NCBI GenBank assembly: GCA_945888585.1
Contig: CAMDAI010000054.1
Location: forward strand, 1-8,047
DNA length: 8,047 nt
Direction of reading: 5' to 3'
Origin: Rickettsia typhi
Lineage (GTDB): Bacteria; Pseudomonadota; Alphaproteobacteria; Rickettsiales; UBA1997
Shown here: piece by piece, positions 6,116 to 8,047 of the stretch
How positions within the stretch are numbered: the first letter of the stretch is position 1
Layout: each line of letters opens with the position of its first letter
The notes under the pieces: generated by a model
What the model saw: only the letters and a program-made list of their open reading frames with translations
The model's database searches: none
Told to the model about the DNA's origin: nothing
Position numbers and translations under genes: made by a program

Positions 6116-7397
6116 AAATATCGAACAAAAATTTAGCCATAATTTAAATAAAATCTTTGGCAAAAAAACTCCAAAAAAAATTGTAGTAGGAGTTTCTGGC
6201 GGCATTGATTCCATGGCCCTACTCTTCTTAATAAAAAATACAACTAAATCAGAAATTTTTGCCGTAACTATCGATCATAAACTTAGAAATAATTCATCTT
6301 CAGAGGCTAGATTCGTTGCTGATTTTTTAAAAAAACATAAAATTAATCACAGTATTTTAGAATCATATCTAACCAAAAAACCATCTTCCAACATTGAAGC
6401 TCAAGCCCGAGAAGTTCGCTATAATTTATTAGTTAATTTTTGTCTGGACAAAAAAATCAATTATTTATTCATTGCTCATCATCAAAATGATTTAGCCGAA
6501 AATTTTTTAATCAGATTATTTCGCGGCAGTGGAATTGATGGGTTGTCAGCTCTTGATTACATTAGCAATTTCGAAGGCATTAAATTAGCTCGTCCCTTAC
6601 TCAATTTTGAAAAAAATGAATTAGAACAATATTTAAAAATTAATAAAATCCCTCATATTCATGATGAAAGTAATGATGATGAAAAATATTTGCGCAATAA
6701 AATTCGTCAATTTTTAAGTACTCTAGATGATAGTAAACTAATTAATCAAAGAATTGCTTTAGCCAGTAAATCAATTTTAGTTTCAAAAAAATTGATTGAA
6801 GAAGAAATGCTAAAAAATGCTTGCAACATTATGGAATTTTCTAATTTCGGATATTTTTTACTAAATATTGATAAATTTAAACTATTGCATGAAGAAAAAG
6901 CTCTACGTTATTTAGCTTGGATTTTAATGGAAGTTGGCGGCAATAATTATAAACCCAGATTAGAAAAACTAACCAATTTTTATAGCTGGATTATTAATAA
7001 TAAAAACCATAAAGCTTACAGTTTTTATGGCTGCATCACTGAAAAATACAACAGCAATAAAATAATAATTTACCGAGAAAAATCCAAAATTGATGAGAAA
7101 AATAATATAGTTTGGGATAATCGTTTTTTAATTAAAAATAAATTATCCAAAAATTTTTCTATTACCACAATTTCAAACTCTGAGCTTAATAATCTAATTA
7201 AAACCAAAAAAATTAAATTAGATAAAAATATCTTCAAAAAAATCCTTTACACCCTGCCAATTTTAAGGAAAAATAACGAAATAGTTTCAATTCCATATTT
7301 GAATTTTAAGCTAAAACAATCTGAGATAAAAAATCTTAAAATTAAATTCAAATTAAGAACTCCATTACAAAAAATATTTGAAAAAGATCTTAAATGA
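6093..7397 (+). CDS. tilS: tRNA(Ile)-lysidine synthetase
   Basis: A 434-residue enzyme that attaches lysine to C34 of the CAU-anticodon tRNA-Ile using ATP, so that the tRNA reads AUA as isoleucine. This is essential, and heavily used in an AT-rich genome. The PP-loop is VVGVSGGIDSMALL (31-44). Further family blocks are DHKLR (61-65), NIEAQAREVRY (100-110), AHHQNDLAENFLIRLFRGSGIDGL (128-151), ARPLL (166-170), HDESNDD (190-196) and RNKIRQFL (201-208). The C-terminal half is Lys/Asn/Ile-rich and poorly conserved, as is usual. Length matches the long (E. coli-type) form. The ATG at 6093 lies inside dapB, 23 bases before its stop, with GAGAG just upstream; TTG at 6108 is an alternative start. The stop overlaps the holA start as ATGA. 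Confidence 0.95.
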   Translation: MCSEKLPKNIEQKFSHNLNKIFGKKTPKKIVVGVSGGIDSMALLFLIKNTTKSEIFAVTIDHKLRNNSSSEARFVADFLKKHKINHSILESYLTKKPSSNIEAQAREVRYNLLVNFCLDKKINYLFIAHHQNDLAENFLIRLFRGSGIDGLSALDYISNFEGIKLARPLLNFEKNELEQYLKINKIPHIHDESNDDEKYLRNKIRQFLSTLDDSKLINQRIALASKSILVSKKLIEEEMLKNACNIMEFSNFGYFLLNIDKFKLLHEEKALRYLAWILMEVGGNNYKPRLEKLTNFYSWIINNKNHKAYSFYGCITEKYNSNKIIIYREKSKIDEKNNIVWDNRFLIKNKLSKNFSITTISNSELNNLIKTKKIKLDKNIFKKILYTLPILRKNNEIVSIPYLNFKLKQSEIKNLKIKFKLRTPLQKIFEKDLK

Positions 7398-8047
7398 AGA
7401 TTCCTCCATATCAAATTGACTCTTATATAAAAACTATTGCAAGCAATAAAGAAATTTATGGCGCTTTAATCTATGGACCAGAATCTGGACTAACAACAAT
7501 ACGCGCTAAAGTAATTGGCGAATCAATTGTTCCAAACCTTTCTGATTCATTTTTAGTTAACAATCTTTCTGACAAACAAATTGACGAGGATAATGCCTTA
7601 TTATTTGATGAATTTGTTTCAATTCCAATGCTAGGGGACAGAAAATTAATTTTTGTCCGCGATGCTAAGGATAAAATTTGTGATGCCCTAAAAGCAATTT
7701 TTGAAGATAAAAATCCCAGTAGCAATAATTTTATTTTAATTACCGCCGGAGAACTCGATTCCAATTCTAAATTAAGAAAATTTGCTGAAGCTAATCAACA
7801 TATCGCCTGCTTAGCCTGTTATGAAGATGATAACAACACTATTGCCCAAATTATTCGCCAAAAATTAAAAGAATATAATTTAAATGTTGAAAATGGCGTA
7901 GTGGAATTAATTACCGACAAATTTGGTAAAAATCGTTTAATTGTTCTAAATGAAATTGAGAAACTTGCCACCTATATGGGCGAAGATAAAAATTTAACTG
8001 TTGAAATTACTGAAACCATAATTTCAGATATTTCTGATAGTTCAATT
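7394..8047 (+). CDS. holA: DNA polymerase III subunit delta, N-terminal part
   Basis: The first 218 codons of the clamp-loader delta subunit, cut by the right window edge. Delta opens the beta sliding clamp so that it can be loaded on DNA. The start reads MKIPPYQIDSYIKTI; YGALIYGPESGLTTIRAKVI (about 22-40) corresponds to the degenerate P-loop region of HolA (YGPD.GL...RA). Later blocks are GDRKLIFVRDAKDKI, NFILITAGELDSNSKLRKFAE and ACLACYEDD, followed by a helical second domain (IAQIIRQKLKEYNLNVE..., DKFGKNRLIVLNEIEKLATY), which fits alphaproteobacterial HolA as I remember it. Its ATG overlaps the tilS TGA as ATGA, so translational coupling is likely. A 97-codon open frame on the opposite strand (7471-7764) is only its shadow. 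The assignment is strong despite the missing C-terminus. Confidence 0.9.
   Translation, partial: MKIPPYQIDSYIKTIASNKEIYGALIYGPESGLTTIRAKVIGESIVPNLSDSFLVNNLSDKQIDEDNALLFDEFVSIPMLGDRKLIFVRDAKDKICDALKAIFEDKNPSSNNFILITAGELDSNSKLRKFAEANQHIACLACYEDDNNTIAQIIRQKLKEYNLNVENGVVELITDKFGKNRLIVLNEIEKLATYMGEDKNLTVEITETIISDISDSSI

Noticed and set aside
7471..7764. 97-codon open frame on the minus strand
   Set aside because: It lies within holA on the opposite strand and has no recognisable motif or ribosome site.

Overview
The window comes from a strongly AT-rich bacterial chromosome with tightly packed genes that almost lack Shine-Dalgarno sites. The three housekeeping genes at the right end (dapB, tilS, holA) read like alphaproteobacterial versions. 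The base composition, together with the Lys/Asn/Ile-rich TilS, suggests a Rickettsiales- or Holosporales-like intracellular or host-associated lineage. The lineage is inferred from style and recalled family features, not from a database search.

Left part (1-2959, minus strand): an operon for a tripartite ABC exporter, transcribed right to left. The order is FtsX/DevC-type permease, LolD/DevA-type ATPase, HlyD/DevB-type membrane-fusion protein, then a NodT/TolC-type outer-membrane lipoprotein that runs off the left edge. Gaps between genes are only 3 to 6 bases. Together they would form an envelope-spanning pump. The membrane-fusion gene carries one in-frame TAA at codon 68, just after its membrane anchor. 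The other 246 codons stay open and retain recognisable lipoyl, coiled-coil and barrel sequence. This is either a very recent inactivation, a sequencing error, or readthrough.

Middle (2960-3245): a divergent intergenic region with a good sigma70-type promoter for the exporter on the minus strand, a -10 box for the plus-strand gene and a small inverted repeat between them.

Centre (3246-5111, plus strand): the most unusual gene. It encodes a 621-residue protein with a type IV prepilin N-terminus, a Cys-containing pilin-like region, three tandem four-Cys sushi/CCP-like repeats, and a C-terminal bulb-type (B-type) lectin domain with two intact sugar-binding motifs. I read it as a candidate lectin-tipped minor pilin or pseudopilin, probably an adhesin. 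It stands alone, without other pilus genes in view.

Right part (5194-8047, plus strand): a weak AT-rich hairpin terminator overlaps a promoter, followed by the operon dapB (lysine/meso-diaminopimelate synthesis), tilS (tRNA-Ile lysidine synthetase) and holA (DNA polymerase III delta, cut by the window end). Both junctions overlap (23 bases, then ATGA), so translation is probably coupled. No tRNA, rRNA, insertion sequence or CRISPR array was seen.
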